From Lysobacterales bacterium (GTDB taxonomy: Bacteria > Pseudomonadota > Gammaproteobacteria > Xanthomonadales > Xanthomonadaceae): a stretch of 23,474 nucleotides of DNA. This document shows positions 1 to 10,225 of this stretch, piece after piece; position 1 is the first letter of the stretch, and every line of letters starts with the position of its first letter. The notes beneath the pieces were generated by a model, which was not told the origin of the DNA, searched no databases, and saw nothing but the letters and a program-made list of their open reading frames with translations. The position numbers and the translations under genes were made by a program. Location: positions 1-23,474 of the forward strand of contig JAATFS010000494.1 in the NCBI GenBank assembly GCA_015655035.1, in the 5' to 3' direction.

Positions 1-375
1 CACGCCGTGCAACGCGTCCGCACGATCGCCGAAAAGGCCAACCTGCGCCTGGTCGGCGTCGGCCAGCTCGACCAGACCGCGCCCTTGCACGTGGACGGCT
101 TCCTCAGCCGCACCGAGTTGCTGGAACTGATTCGCCTCGGCGCCACCGGCGAGGTCGTCGGCTGGGCCTTCGACGCCGCAGGCAAGCTGATCGAGGGCGG
201 CAGCAACCTGCGCCTGACCAGCGTGCCGCACCAGGCACCGCCGACCCACCTCACCGTCGGCGTGGCTGCGGGCAGCGCCAAGGCCGCACCGATCCGCACT
301 GCGCTTCGCGGACGCATCCTCAATGGCCTGATCACCGACGAGAGCACCGCCAGGCTCATCCTGGCCAGCGACTAA
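1..375 (+). CDS. SorC/DeoR-type sugar-binding transcriptional regulator, C-terminal part (5' end outside window)
   Basis: The reading frame is open from base 1 and closes with TAA at 373-375, so only about 124 C-terminal residues are visible and the start and DNA-binding domain lie outside the window. The visible part matches the effector-binding domain of SorC-family regulators. It has a GVGQLD segment, a segment around FLSRTELLELIRLGATGEVVG, a WAFDAAGKLI stretch and a C-terminal region ending GRILNGLITDESTARLIL. In this family the domain binds a phosphorylated sugar and controls DNA binding by the N-terminal helix-turn-helix. The gene lies directly upstream of, and in the same direction as, a polyol ABC-transporter operon, where SorC-type regulators are common (for example eryD or smo-type loci). 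It probably controls that operon. The GTG at 7 is only an internal codon. Family is fairly sure; the ligand is unknown. Confidence 0.8.
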   Translation, partial: HAVQRVRTIAEKANLRLVGVGQLDQTAPLHVDGFLSRTELLELIRLGATGEVVGWAFDAAGKLIEGGSNLRLTSVPHQAPPTHLTVGVAAGSAKAAPIRTALRGRILNGLITDESTARLILASD

Positions 376-419
376 GCCCTCCGGGCGCCCCGCGCCCCGC
401 CCCTTGATTACCGGACGAG

Positions 420-441
420 GCGCCAGCACTGGCGCTTTCTT
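420..441 (+). terminator. Probable intrinsic terminator after the SorC-type regulator
   Basis: A short GC stem, GCGCCA (420-425) pairing with TGGCGC (430-435), encloses a GCAC loop and is followed at once by TTTCTT (436-441). It lies 45 bp after the regulator's stop codon. It would separate the regulator transcript from the polyol operon. The stem is only 6 bp, so termination may be partial. Confidence 0.55.
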
Positions 442-500
442 CGCCATGTCCGCATGCCTGCGGATCGCGCCCCAATGCTGCGGCGCAAGATCGAAAGTGC

Positions 501-535
501 TTTACAAGCCGCTTTTGCCGTGGGCATATGCACAC
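501..535 (+). promoter_or_regulatory. Candidate promoter with overlapping palindromic operator for the polyol operon
   Basis: TTTACA at 501-506 resembles a -35 (5 of 6). With an 18-bp spacer, CATATG at 525-530 lies where a weak -10 would be. On top of it is an imperfect 16-bp palindrome, GTGGGCATATGCACAC at 520-535, in which 7 of 8 base pairs are symmetric. It is 41 bp upstream of the binding-protein start and just downstream of the regulator gene. This position suits an operator for the SorC-type regulator, but the palindrome was not compared with a known SorC site. Confidence 0.35.
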
Positions 536-576
536 TCACAGGGTATTTGCTCAAATCAATTCTGGGAGGGAGAGAC

Positions 577-1917
<1,341 letters not shown>

Positions 1918-2020
1918 ATCCTGCCGCGCGCCTGCAAACCGGCAGGCGCGCGACGTGGCGTGTCTTCGACCGGCATCGCTCGGCGCTCGTGCGCTGACTG
2001 CCCATCCCATGAGGCTTTCC

Positions 2021-3316
2021 ATGAAGATCAGGCAAACCACCTCCGCACTGGCACTACTGGCCGCCAGCGTTGCCAGCGCTCACGCGCAGGCCGACGAATT
2101 CGATGCCACCAAGCACATTGGCGGCGACTGGGGCGGCACACGCGCCGCGTTGGCCGGCGACGGCATCCAGTTCAAGCTGGCGCACTTCAGCCAGACCGCG
2201 CACAACACCGCCGGCGGCGATAGCCACGAGACGGCCTACGCCGACCAGTTCTTCCTCGGCGGCTACTTCGATCTCGAAAGACTCTGGGGCTGGTCCGGCG
2301 CCGAATTCAAGGTGGAAATCACCAACCGCAACGGCGAGCTGATCAACAACAAGGCCAACATTCCCACCCTGATGCAGTCGCAACAGATCTACGGGCGCGG
2401 CACGGTCACCCGGCTGACGCAGTTCTCGCTGACCCAGCGCCTGCTCGACGACCGCCTGAGCCTGAAGGTCGGACGCATCTATCCCAGCGCCGACTTCTTC
2501 GCCATGAGCTGCAATTTCCAGCACCTGACCTTTTGCAGCGGCGGCTCGTCCAACTCCATCAGCAGCGGGTGGTACGGCGACCCGCTCAGCGCATGGGGCG
2601 GCGTGGTCAGTTTCAGTCCGGACAAGCAATGGTTCTTCAAGCTGGGCGGCTACGACACCAACCCGGAAACCCTGTCCAAGAACCAGGGCCTGAAACTGGG
2701 CACCTCCGGCGACGACAGCGGCACCCTGGCGGTGGCTGAAGTGGAGTACAAACCCGACTACGGCAACGGCCTGGACGGCGATTACCGCATCGGCGCCACC
2801 CGCAACAGCAGCAACCGGCAGAAAGTGTACGACCAGGCCGGATTCCCCAACGGCATCGCCGGCAGCCCGGCCATCATCCAGAACACCGACCGCGCGTTCT
2901 ACGTCAACCTCGAACAGCAAGTCATCCGCACCGGCGAAAATGGTGGGCTGCGTCTGTTCGCCAGCCTGATCCACGCCGACGACCAGGTCAGCGCAGTCAG
3001 CCAAGTGGCCGCCATCGGCGGGTTCTGGACCGGTATCTTTCCCGGCCGGCCCAACGACCGGCTCGGCCTGGCTTTCGGCCGCAATGCCGTCAGCGACAAG
3101 CTGAGCGATGCGCAGCGCTTGTACGACCGCAACCTGCCGGCCAGCGCCGCTCCCATTGGCGTGCAGCGCTACGAATATCCGATCGAACTGAACTACAACG
3201 TCGCCGTGGTCCGCGGCGTGGAAATCATGCCCAGCGTGCAGTACATCCGCCATCCAGGCGGACGCGACGTGCACAACGCCACGATCCTGGGCCTGCAGGT
3301 CAGCCTGGATTTCTGA
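2021..3316 (+). CDS. OprB-type carbohydrate-selective outer-membrane porin
   Basis: This 431-residue protein matches the OprB porin family: signal peptide, then the conserved GGDWGGTRAAL block near the mature N-terminus, alternating beta-strand pattern, and a C-terminal strand ending in Phe (QVSLDF). OprB proteins form outer-membrane channels that favour sugars. The start is taken at ATG 2021, which has a GAGG ribosome site at 2011-2014 and gives the signal peptide MKIRQTTSALALLAASVASAHA. The upstream ATG at 2009 is in frame and cannot be excluded. The gene lies between the binding protein (103 bp upstream) and the permeases (97 bp downstream), all in one direction. It therefore probably lets the same polyol cross the outer membrane. 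Confidence 0.87.
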   Translation: MKIRQTTSALALLAASVASAHAQADEFDATKHIGGDWGGTRAALAGDGIQFKLAHFSQTAHNTAGGDSHETAYADQFFLGGYFDLERLWGWSGAEFKVEITNRNGELINNKANIPTLMQSQQIYGRGTVTRLTQFSLTQRLLDDRLSLKVGRIYPSADFFAMSCNFQHLTFCSGGSSNSISSGWYGDPLSAWGGVVSFSPDKQWFFKLGGYDTNPETLSKNQGLKLGTSGDDSGTLAVAEVEYKPDYGNGLDGDYRIGATRNSSNRQKVYDQAGFPNGIAGSPAIIQNTDRAFYVNLEQQVIRTGENGGLRLFASLIHADDQVSAVSQVAAIGGFWTGIFPGRPNDRLGLAFGRNAVSDKLSDAQRLYDRNLPASAAPIGVQRYEYPIELNYNVAVVRGVEIMPSVQYIRHPGGRDVHNATILGLQVSLDF

Positions 3317-3413
3317 CCCGCAGCGCGCCACCCGGCTCTGCGACCGACGCCCGCGACCGTTCGTACTCGCTGCACCGCGCACACCCCGCTCCAGCAACCC
3401 ACGGAAGACTCCG

Positions 3414-4283
3414 ATGGCCACCCAACAGACCCAGAAGCTCGCCCGCCTCCTGATCGCGCCATCGATCATCCTGCTGCTGTTATGGATGATCGTGCCGCTG
3501 GCGATGACGGTGTGGTTCTCCACGCTCAACTACAACCTGCTCAATCCGGAAAAGGTCTTCGTCGGCCTGGGCAATTTCCGTTACTTCCTCGGCGATCCCG
3601 CATTCCTGTCCTCGGTCGGCAATACCTTGTTGCTGGTGGGCTCGGTGCTGGCCATCACCGCCGTCTGCGGCGTACCCATCGCGCTGCTGCTGGACCAGGT
3701 GTTCGTCGGCCGGCGCATCGTGCGGCTGATGCTGATCGCACCGTTCTTCGTCATGCCCACGGTCAGCGCCCTGATCTGGAAGAACCTGCTGATGCATCCG
3801 GTGTCGGGCCTGTTGGCATGGGCGTGGCGATTGTTCGGCCTCACTCCGATCGACTGGTTCACCCAGTACCCGATGCTCTCCATCGTGCTGATCGTGGCCT
3901 GGCAATGGCTGCCGTTCGCGGTGCTGATCCTGCTGACCGCCTTGCAGTCGATGGACGAAGAACAACAGGAAGCGGCGCTGATGGATGGCGCCGGCGTGTT
4001 CGACCGTTTCGTGCACCTAACCTTGCCCCACCTGGCCAGGCCGCTGACCATCGTCATCCTGATCGAGACGATCTTTCTGCTGACCGTATTCGTGGAGATC
4101 TACGTCACCACCGGTGGCGGCCCCGGCATGCAGACCACCAACCTGGCCTACCTGATCTATTCGCAGGCGCTGCTGCAATACGACGTGGGCGCCGCCTCCG
4201 CCGGTGGACTGATCGCCGTGGTGCTGGCCAACATCGCCGCGATGTTCCTGGTGCGAATCATCGGCAAGAACCTGGAGACCTGA
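3414..4283 (+). CDS. Polyol ABC transporter permease 1 (MtlF/SmoF-like)
   Basis: A 289-residue inner-membrane permease of the binding-protein-dependent transport family, with about six hydrophobic segments; the first follows a short N-terminal cytoplasmic tail (LLIAPSIILLLLWMIVPL). The EAA loop that docks on the ATPase reads EAALMDGAGVF at residues 186-196. A TTGGGPGMQTTNLAYLIYSQ stretch near the C-terminus is typical of the mannitol/sorbitol subgroup. The start ATG 3414 has GGAAG just upstream. The stop codon is separated from the next permease start by a single base, so the two are almost certainly translated together. It would pair with the 4285 permease and the ATPase at 5148. Confidence 0.92.
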   Translation: MATQQTQKLARLLIAPSIILLLLWMIVPLAMTVWFSTLNYNLLNPEKVFVGLGNFRYFLGDPAFLSSVGNTLLLVGSVLAITAVCGVPIALLLDQVFVGRRIVRLMLIAPFFVMPTVSALIWKNLLMHPVSGLLAWAWRLFGLTPIDWFTQYPMLSIVLIVAWQWLPFAVLILLTALQSMDEEQQEAALMDGAGVFDRFVHLTLPHLARPLTIVILIETIFLLTVFVEIYVTTGGGPGMQTTNLAYLIYSQALLQYDVGAASAGGLIAVVLANIAAMFLVRIIGKNLET

Positions 4284-4284
4284 G

Positions 4285-5115
4285 ATGGCTCGCCATACGC
4301 CTGTTCCGCAAGTCATCGTCACCACCCTCGCCGCGTGGCTGCTGGGCGTGGTGATCTTCTTCCCGATCCTGTGGATGCTGTTGACCGGCTTCAAGAGCGA
4401 GATCGATGCGTTCTCCACGCCGCCGTCGTTCCTGTTCTTCCACTGGACATTGGAGAACTACGCCGCCGTGCAGGAGCGCAGCAACTACCTGGGCCACGCA
4501 TGGAACTCGGTGGTGGTTTCGCTGGGCTCCACCTTCCTCGGGCTGGCCATCGCCCTTCCCGCCGCGTGGGCCATGGCGTTTTCGCCCACCAAGCACACCC
4601 GCAGCATCCTGCTGTGGATGCTGTCGACCAAGATGCTGCCGCCGGTCGGCGTGCTGGTGCCGATCTACCTGATCTACCGGAATTCCGGCCTGCTGGATAC
4701 GCAGCTGGGATTGGTGATCGTGCTGTGCCTGGGCAACCTGCCGATCATGGTCTGGATGCTGTTCAATTATTTCAAGGACATCCCCAAGGACATCCTGGAA
4801 GCAGCGCGCATGGACGGCGCCACCATCGGCAAGGAACTGCTCTACATCCTGGCGCCGATGGCGCTTCCCGGCATCGCCTCATCGCTGCTGCTCAACGTGA
4901 TCCTGGCCTGGAACGAGGCCTTCTGGTCGTTGAACCTGTCCTCGTCCAAGGCCGCGCCGCTGACCGCGTTCATCGCCTCGTACTCCAGTCCAGAGGGACT
5001 GTTCTGGGCCAAGTTGTCGGCCGCATCGACGATGGCCATCGCCCCGATCCTGGTGCTCGGCTGGCTCTGCCAGAAGCAGCTCGTGCGCGGCCTGACCTTC
5101 GGCGCCGTGAAATAA
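4285..5115 (+). CDS. Polyol ABC transporter permease 2 (MtlG/SmoG-like)
   Basis: This 276-residue permease is the second membrane subunit of the importer. The EAA loop is EAARMDGATIGKELLYILAP beginning at residue 172, and WMLSTKMLPPVGVLVPIYLI is characteristic of the polyol permease subgroup of the MalG family. It starts one base after the upstream permease stop, indicating translational coupling. The mannitol/sorbitol-like assignment is based on the match of both permeases to that subgroup. Substrate specificity cannot be read from the sequence. Confidence 0.92.
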   Translation: MARHTPVPQVIVTTLAAWLLGVVIFFPILWMLLTGFKSEIDAFSTPPSFLFFHWTLENYAAVQERSNYLGHAWNSVVVSLGSTFLGLAIALPAAWAMAFSPTKHTRSILLWMLSTKMLPPVGVLVPIYLIYRNSGLLDTQLGLVIVLCLGNLPIMVWMLFNYFKDIPKDILEAARMDGATIGKELLYILAPMALPGIASSLLLNVILAWNEAFWSLNLSSSKAAPLTAFIASYSSPEGLFWAKLSAASTMAIAPILVLGWLCQKQLVRGLTFGAVK

Positions 5116-5147
5116 GCGCCCTCCAACATCAACGCAATAGGTGGTCA

Positions 5148-6167
<1,020 letters not shown>

Positions 6168-6200
6168 CCGCGCACCCCACTTTCAAAAAAGGAGCCCCCC

Positions 6201-6974
6201 ATGTATCTGGAAATGTTCAAACTCGACGGCCGCGTCGCCGTCGTCACCGGTGGCGGCCGTGGTATCGGCCTGGCTATCGTTCACGCACTGGCCGAGGCCG
6301 GCGCCAAGGTCGTGATCGCCGACCACGACCTGGCCGTGGCCGAACAAGGCCTGGGCAGCTTGCGTGAAAAGGGACTGGACGCCGAACTCATCCAGATGGA
6401 CGTGACCGACTCGGCGCGGGTCAACGCCGTGGCCGACGCACTGACCGCCCAGCATGGCAAGGTCGACATCCTGGTCAACAACGCCGGGATCGCGCGTAGC
6501 CAGACGCCCGCCGAGACCGTTACCGACGAACACTGGCTCAACGTCATCGACGTCAACCTCAACGGCACGTTCTGGTGCTGCCGCGCCTTCGGCAAGCACA
6601 TGCTCGACCGCCGCGACGGCGTCATCGTCAACGTCGGTTCGATGTCCGGTTTCATCGTCAACAAGCCGCAGGAACAGGCCTACTACAACGCATCCAAGGC
6701 CGCCGTACACCACCTGACCAAATCACTGGCCGCCGAATGGGCCACGCGCGGCGTGCGCGTCAATGCGGTGGCGCCGACCTATATCGCCACCCCGCTCAAT
6801 GCCTTCGTCAAGGAGGATCCCAAGATGTACGACGCCTGGATCAGCAGCACGCCGATGGCGCGCCTGGGCGAGGTCGAGGAGATCGCATCGGTGGCCTTGT
6901 TCCTGGCCTCGCGCGCCTCCAGCCTGATGACCGGCAGCATCGTGCTGGCCGATGGCGGCTACACCTGCTGGTAA
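6201..6974 (+). CDS. Short-chain dehydrogenase/reductase, probable polyol (pentitol/hexitol) dehydrogenase
   Basis: A 257-residue classical SDR. The Rossmann glycine motif TGGGRGIG is at residues 16-23, the NNAG motif at 93-96, and the catalytic triad Ser149, Tyr162 and Lys166 has normal spacing. The acidic residue of IADHD after the second strand suggests NAD rather than NADP. The C-terminus ends DGGYTCW, as in several SDRs that oxidise galactitol, arabinitol or related polyols. A strong ribosome site (AAAAAAGGAG) sits 6 bp before ATG 6201. Its place between the importer and an FGGY pentulokinase suggests it oxidises the imported polyol to a ketose, in the cytoplasm. Ribitol to D-ribulose or arabinitol to a ketopentose are the leading guesses, not proven. 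Confidence 0.9.
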   Translation: MYLEMFKLDGRVAVVTGGGRGIGLAIVHALAEAGAKVVIADHDLAVAEQGLGSLREKGLDAELIQMDVTDSARVNAVADALTAQHGKVDILVNNAGIARSQTPAETVTDEHWLNVIDVNLNGTFWCCRAFGKHMLDRRDGVIVNVGSMSGFIVNKPQEQAYYNASKAAVHHLTKSLAAEWATRGVRVNAVAPTYIATPLNAFVKEDPKMYDAWISSTPMARLGEVEEIASVALFLASRASSLMTGSIVLADGGYTCW

Positions 6975-6978
6975 TCCC

Positions 6979-8640
6979 ATGTCCCCTATCCAGGCTCCCT
7001 TGTTCATCGGTGTGGACGTCGGCACCGGCAGTGCCCGCGCCGGCATCTTCGACCTCCGCGGCCAACTGCTGGGCAGCGCCAAGCATGCGATCCAGACCTG
7101 GTACCTGCCCGGCGAGATGGTCGAGCAGTCCTCCGAGGATATCTGGCAGGCCTGCGTCGCCGCCGTGAGGCAGGCGCTGCGCGAATCGGCGATCGATCCG
7201 GCGCGCGTGCGCGGCATCGGCTTCGACGCCACCTGTTCGCTGGTGGCGATCGATGCCGACGGCGCGGCGGTCAGCGTCAGCCCTACTGGCGAGGACCGGC
7301 GCAACGTGATCGTATGGATGGACCATCGCGCCACCGCCGAAGCCACCGAAATCAACGCCACCGCCGACCCGGTGCTGCGCTACGTCGGCGGGCAGATCTC
7401 GCCGGAAATGGAAACGCCGAAACTGCTGTGGCTCAAACGCCACCTGCCAGCGCAGTTCGCGCGCGCAGCGCATTTCTTCGACCTGGCCGACTATCTCAGC
7501 TTCCGTGCCAGCGGCAGCACCACGCGCTCGCTGTGCACGGTGGCCTGCAAGTGGACCTACGTCCTGCACGAAGGCGGCTGGAGCCAGCGCTATTTCACCC
7601 GCATCGGCCTACAGGAACTGCTGGAACACGATGCTGCCCGGATCGGCTCGCAGATCGTCGCGCCCGGCACCACGCTGGCCGCCGGCCTCACCGACGCAGC
7701 CGCCGCCGAACTGGGCCTGCCTGCGAGCATCGCGGTAGGCGCTTCGCTGATCGATGCCCACGCCGGTGCCATCGGTACCATCGGCAGCCCCGATGCCGAA
7801 GGTCTTGCGGTCGCCCCCACCGCACGCCTGGCCTACATCATGGGCACCTCGGCCTGCGTCCTGGCCAGCACCCACGACCCCTGTTTCACCCCCGGCGTAT
7901 GGGGGCCCTACGCCTCGGCCATGATCGAGGGCCTATGGCTCAACGAAGGCGGGCAATCGGCTGCCGGCGCCGCCATCGACACCCTGGTGCGCTCGCATCC
8001 CGGCTATGTCGAAGCAGCCCAGGCCGCATCCGACGCCGGCATCGACGTACTGCGCTGGCTGGAGCGGCGCATCCTGGCGCGCGTGCCCTCGCCTTCGCAC
8101 GCCGCAGCAATCGCGCGCCACCTGCACGTGCTGCCGGACTATCTCGGCAACCGCTCCCCAGCCGCCGACCCCGATGCCCGCGCCATGCTCGCCGGCCTCA
8201 CCATCGACCACAACCTCGAAGGCCTGGAAGCCCTGTACGTGGCCGGCCTTTGCGGCCTTGGCTACGGCCTGGCCGAGATCATCGAAGCCCTGCGTGCGCA
8301 AGGCGTGCAATTCGACAGCGTCATCATCAGCGGCGGTGCCAGCCAGAGCCTGCTGGTACGCCAACTGATGGCCGACGCCACCGGCGTGCGCGTGGAACTG
8401 CCCGCCACCGCCGAGCCCGTGCTGCTGGGAAGCGCCATGCTCGGCGCCGTCGCCAGCGGCGCCTATCCCGACCTACCGACCGCCATGACCGCCATGAGCG
8501 GCTGCGGCACCTCCACCCAACCCACGCCTGCCACCATCGCCGCCTTCCATGCCAGCAAACGCCGCGTCTATGCACGCATGCAGGCACTGGACCGGCAGCT
8601 GCGCAACGACATGGCGGCAGCGCCCAACCTGGGCATTTGA
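6979..8640 (+). CDS. FGGY-family carbohydrate kinase, D-ribulokinase-like
   Basis: A 553-residue sugar kinase of the FGGY family. It starts with the phosphate-1 motif GVDVGTGSARAGIFD and carries MDHRA, a TSACV segment followed by GVWGPYASAMIEGLWLNEGG, and the C-terminal adenosine-binding IISGGASQSLLVRQL. The combination and length fit the subgroup of bacterial D-ribulose kinases (the 5C_CHO_kinase / YDR109c group) better than xylulokinase, glycerol kinase or AraB. It would phosphorylate the ketose made by the SDR, feeding D-ribulose 5-phosphate to the pentose phosphate pathway. The start is ATG 6979, four bases after the SDR stop, so the two are likely coupled. Substrate is inferred from family and context; L-ribulose or another ketopentose remains possible. 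Confidence 0.87.
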   Translation: MSPIQAPLFIGVDVGTGSARAGIFDLRGQLLGSAKHAIQTWYLPGEMVEQSSEDIWQACVAAVRQALRESAIDPARVRGIGFDATCSLVAIDADGAAVSVSPTGEDRRNVIVWMDHRATAEATEINATADPVLRYVGGQISPEMETPKLLWLKRHLPAQFARAAHFFDLADYLSFRASGSTTRSLCTVACKWTYVLHEGGWSQRYFTRIGLQELLEHDAARIGSQIVAPGTTLAAGLTDAAAAELGLPASIAVGASLIDAHAGAIGTIGSPDAEGLAVAPTARLAYIMGTSACVLASTHDPCFTPGVWGPYASAMIEGLWLNEGGQSAAGAAIDTLVRSHPGYVEAAQAASDAGIDVLRWLERRILARVPSPSHAAAIARHLHVLPDYLGNRSPAADPDARAMLAGLTIDHNLEGLEALYVAGLCGLGYGLAEIIEALRAQGVQFDSVIISGGASQSLLVRQLMADATGVRVELPATAEPVLLGSAMLGAVASGAYPDLPTAMTAMSGCGTSTQPTPATIAAFHASKRRVYARMQALDRQLRNDMAAAPNLGI

Positions 8641-8645
8641 GCCAC

Positions 8646-8664
8646 CCCCGGTAATGTGCCGGGG
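8646..8664 (+). terminator. GC-rich hairpin after the polyol operon
   Basis: CCCCGG (8646-8651) pairs with CCGGGG (8659-8664) around a TAATGTG loop, starting 5 bp after the kinase stop. There is no T tract after it, so it may be a weak terminator or an mRNA-end stabilising hairpin at the close of the seven-gene operon. Confidence 0.4.
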
Positions 8665-8731
8665 ATGCCACGCTGCGCCCTCCCCGGCTCCGCACAAGGC
8701 CAGGTACCGAACCGCGCCGGCACGAACCATT

Positions 8732-8750
8732 GCAATCGAGAACCATTTAC
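8732..8750. promoter_or_regulatory. Candidate Fur box upstream of the FecI-type sigma gene
   Basis: The 19 bases starting GCAATCGAGAACC match the classical Fur consensus (three GATAAT-type hexamers, the last inverted) at 11 of 19 positions by my alignment. The site lies 31 bp before the sigma-factor start. Iron repression of FecI-type sigma genes by Fur is well established in other bacteria. The match is moderate and was judged by eye. Confidence 0.4.
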
Positions 8751-8781
8751 ACTAATAGGCCATCCCGCTCCTCCGCCCGCG

Positions 8782-9315
8782 ATGGCCACGCGCCCGGAAC
8801 CATCAGATCTACCCGTCTCGCTCCTGGCATCACTGCTGCGCCATTACGAGGAACTGGTGGAATACGTTCGCCGCCGGTTCGTCGCACCGGGCCTGGCCCG
8901 CGAAGTGGTGCATGACGTTTGCCTACGCCTGCTCGAACGGCCCCCACCACGCGACGTTCGCCAGCCTGACGCCCTGTTGCGACGCATCGCCCACGATGCC
9001 GCCGTGGACCGGTGCCGCGCCGAAGCACTGCGCCGGCACTGGGTAGAGCCGCGCCAGGTGCTGCCGGACGCGGCCTGCCCGGTCCCGGGACACGAGCAGC
9101 GCATCGAAGGCGAGCAGGAACTGGCGCTGCTGGTGAGCATCATCCAGGCGATGCCGCTACGCCGCCGCCAGGTGTTCATCCTGCACAAGCTCCACGAGAT
9201 CCCCCAGGCGGACGTCGCCGTGCGCATGGGCATCGGCCCCAAGGCGGTCGAAAAGCATCTGCGCCTGGCCATGGCCATGTGCCGGCAACGCATAGGCCGG
9301 AAACCTCTGCCATGA
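8782..9315 (+). CDS. ECF sigma factor, FecI type (iron-starvation)
   Basis: A 177-residue extracytoplasmic-function sigma factor. Region 2 covers about residues 15-85 (LLRHYEELVEYVRRRF, then QPDALLRRIAHDAAVDRCRA) and region 4 covers about 115-170 (MPLRRRQVFILHKLHEIPQADVA followed by GPKAVEKHL as the recognition helix). This pattern is that of FecI-like factors, which transcribe a linked TonB-dependent receptor gene on signal from the receptor via FecR. The ATG at 8782 is chosen because the protein then begins at the usual position before region 2; an upstream in-frame start at 8656 would cover the Fur-like site. Its stop overlaps the FecR start (ATGA), so the two are coupled. Confidence 0.87.
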   Translation: MATRPEPSDLPVSLLASLLRHYEELVEYVRRRFVAPGLAREVVHDVCLRLLERPPPRDVRQPDALLRRIAHDAAVDRCRAEALRRHWVEPRQVLPDAACPVPGHEQRIEGEQELALLVSIIQAMPLRRRQVFILHKLHEIPQADVAVRMGIGPKAVEKHLRLAMAMCRQRIGRKPLP

Positions 9316-10166
9316 ACATCTCCGAGCACGTCCCCGCACCTCCCGAATCCGCTGACCACAGCGACAAGGACACACTGACGCGGCACCGTGAGACCTTGCA
9401 GCGCTTGTTCCCAATTCCTGCCGAGGAAGACCTGCGGCGGCGGCGCAGCCGTCCACGCACCGCGCCGGTGCTGCTTCTGCTGCTGGCGGGCGCCGCTGGC
9501 CTGTGGGGATGGAATCCCGGGTGGCCGACAGGCCAGGTACAGACCGCCCCAGGCGAGCGCCGCACCGTCTACTTGCCGGACCACAGCCGGGTCGTGCTCG
9601 ACGGCTCCACCCAGCTGCGGGTCTGGCGGCACCTGCGCTCTCGCCAGGTTGAATTGCTGTCGGGCAGGGCGCGCTTCGAGGTGACGCATTCGCGCTGGCG
9701 GCCGTTCCTGGTCGATGCCGGTACCACCCGCATCCGCGACCACGGCACGGTGTTCGACGTGGAGCGCCACAGCGATGCGACGGAAGTGACGCTGTGGCAA
9801 GGCCTGGTAGCGGTATCGACCCGCGGCCACTCGGCCGAGCGCCTGCTGCAACCCGGACAACGCGTATTGGCCAGCGCTGCCGGCATCGGCGAAACGACCG
9901 CCGCATCCACGGTGACCGGCGCGGACTGGCCCCGGGGACGGCTGGCTTTTTCCCGGACGCCGCTGCGCGACGTGATCCGGGAACTGCAGCGTTACCGCAC
10001 CGCACAGATCGTACTGACCGACCCCGACCTGGCCACCCTCGAGGTATCAGGCGTATTTGACAGCCGGCATACCGAAGACGTGCTCGCCCTGTTGCCGGAC
10101 ATCCTGCCGGTGCAGGTGATCTACGCGCAGGACGGGACAACGCGCATCCGCGCGATCCAGAGGTAG
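9312..10166 (+). CDS. FecR-type anti-sigma / sigma regulator
   Basis: A 284-residue membrane regulator. A short cytoplasmic N-terminal domain (about 50 residues, rich in Arg at its end) is followed by one transmembrane helix at about 51-67 (APVLLLLLAGAAGLWGW). The periplasmic FecR domain includes GERRTVYLPDHSRVVLDG, VELLSGRARFEV, HGTVFDV and a C-terminal STN-like part (LAFSRTPLRDVIRELQRYR). FecR proteins bind the N-terminal signalling domain of the receptor and activate the partner sigma factor. The start codon overlaps the sigma stop by 4 bases. The cytoplasmic part is somewhat shorter than in many FecR proteins, with no obvious DUF4880 tryptophans. Confidence 0.88.
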   Translation: MNISEHVPAPPESADHSDKDTLTRHRETLQRLFPIPAEEDLRRRRSRPRTAPVLLLLLAGAAGLWGWNPGWPTGQVQTAPGERRTVYLPDHSRVVLDGSTQLRVWRHLRSRQVELLSGRARFEVTHSRWRPFLVDAGTTRIRDHGTVFDVERHSDATEVTLWQGLVAVSTRGHSAERLLQPGQRVLASAAGIGETTAASTVTGADWPRGRLAFSRTPLRDVIRELQRYRTAQIVLTDPDLATLEVSGVFDSRHTEDVLALLPDILPVQVIYAQDGTTRIRAIQR

Positions 10167-10225
10167 GGTTTGCCGGGACGCCATACGGCATATCGGATGA
10201 CACCCTAATCTCTGGAAAGAACCCG

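Noticed and set aside
2054..3529. Minus-strand open frame of about 490 codons opposite the OprB porin
   Set aside because: No domain match and unusual composition; the OprB frame has signal peptide, conserved motifs and ribosome site.
4335..5147. In-frame extension of the ABC ATPase upstream by about 270 codons, suggesting a fusion
   Set aside because: The extension overlaps permease 2 in another frame and has no plausible domain; the ATPase begins at its normal N-terminus at 5148.
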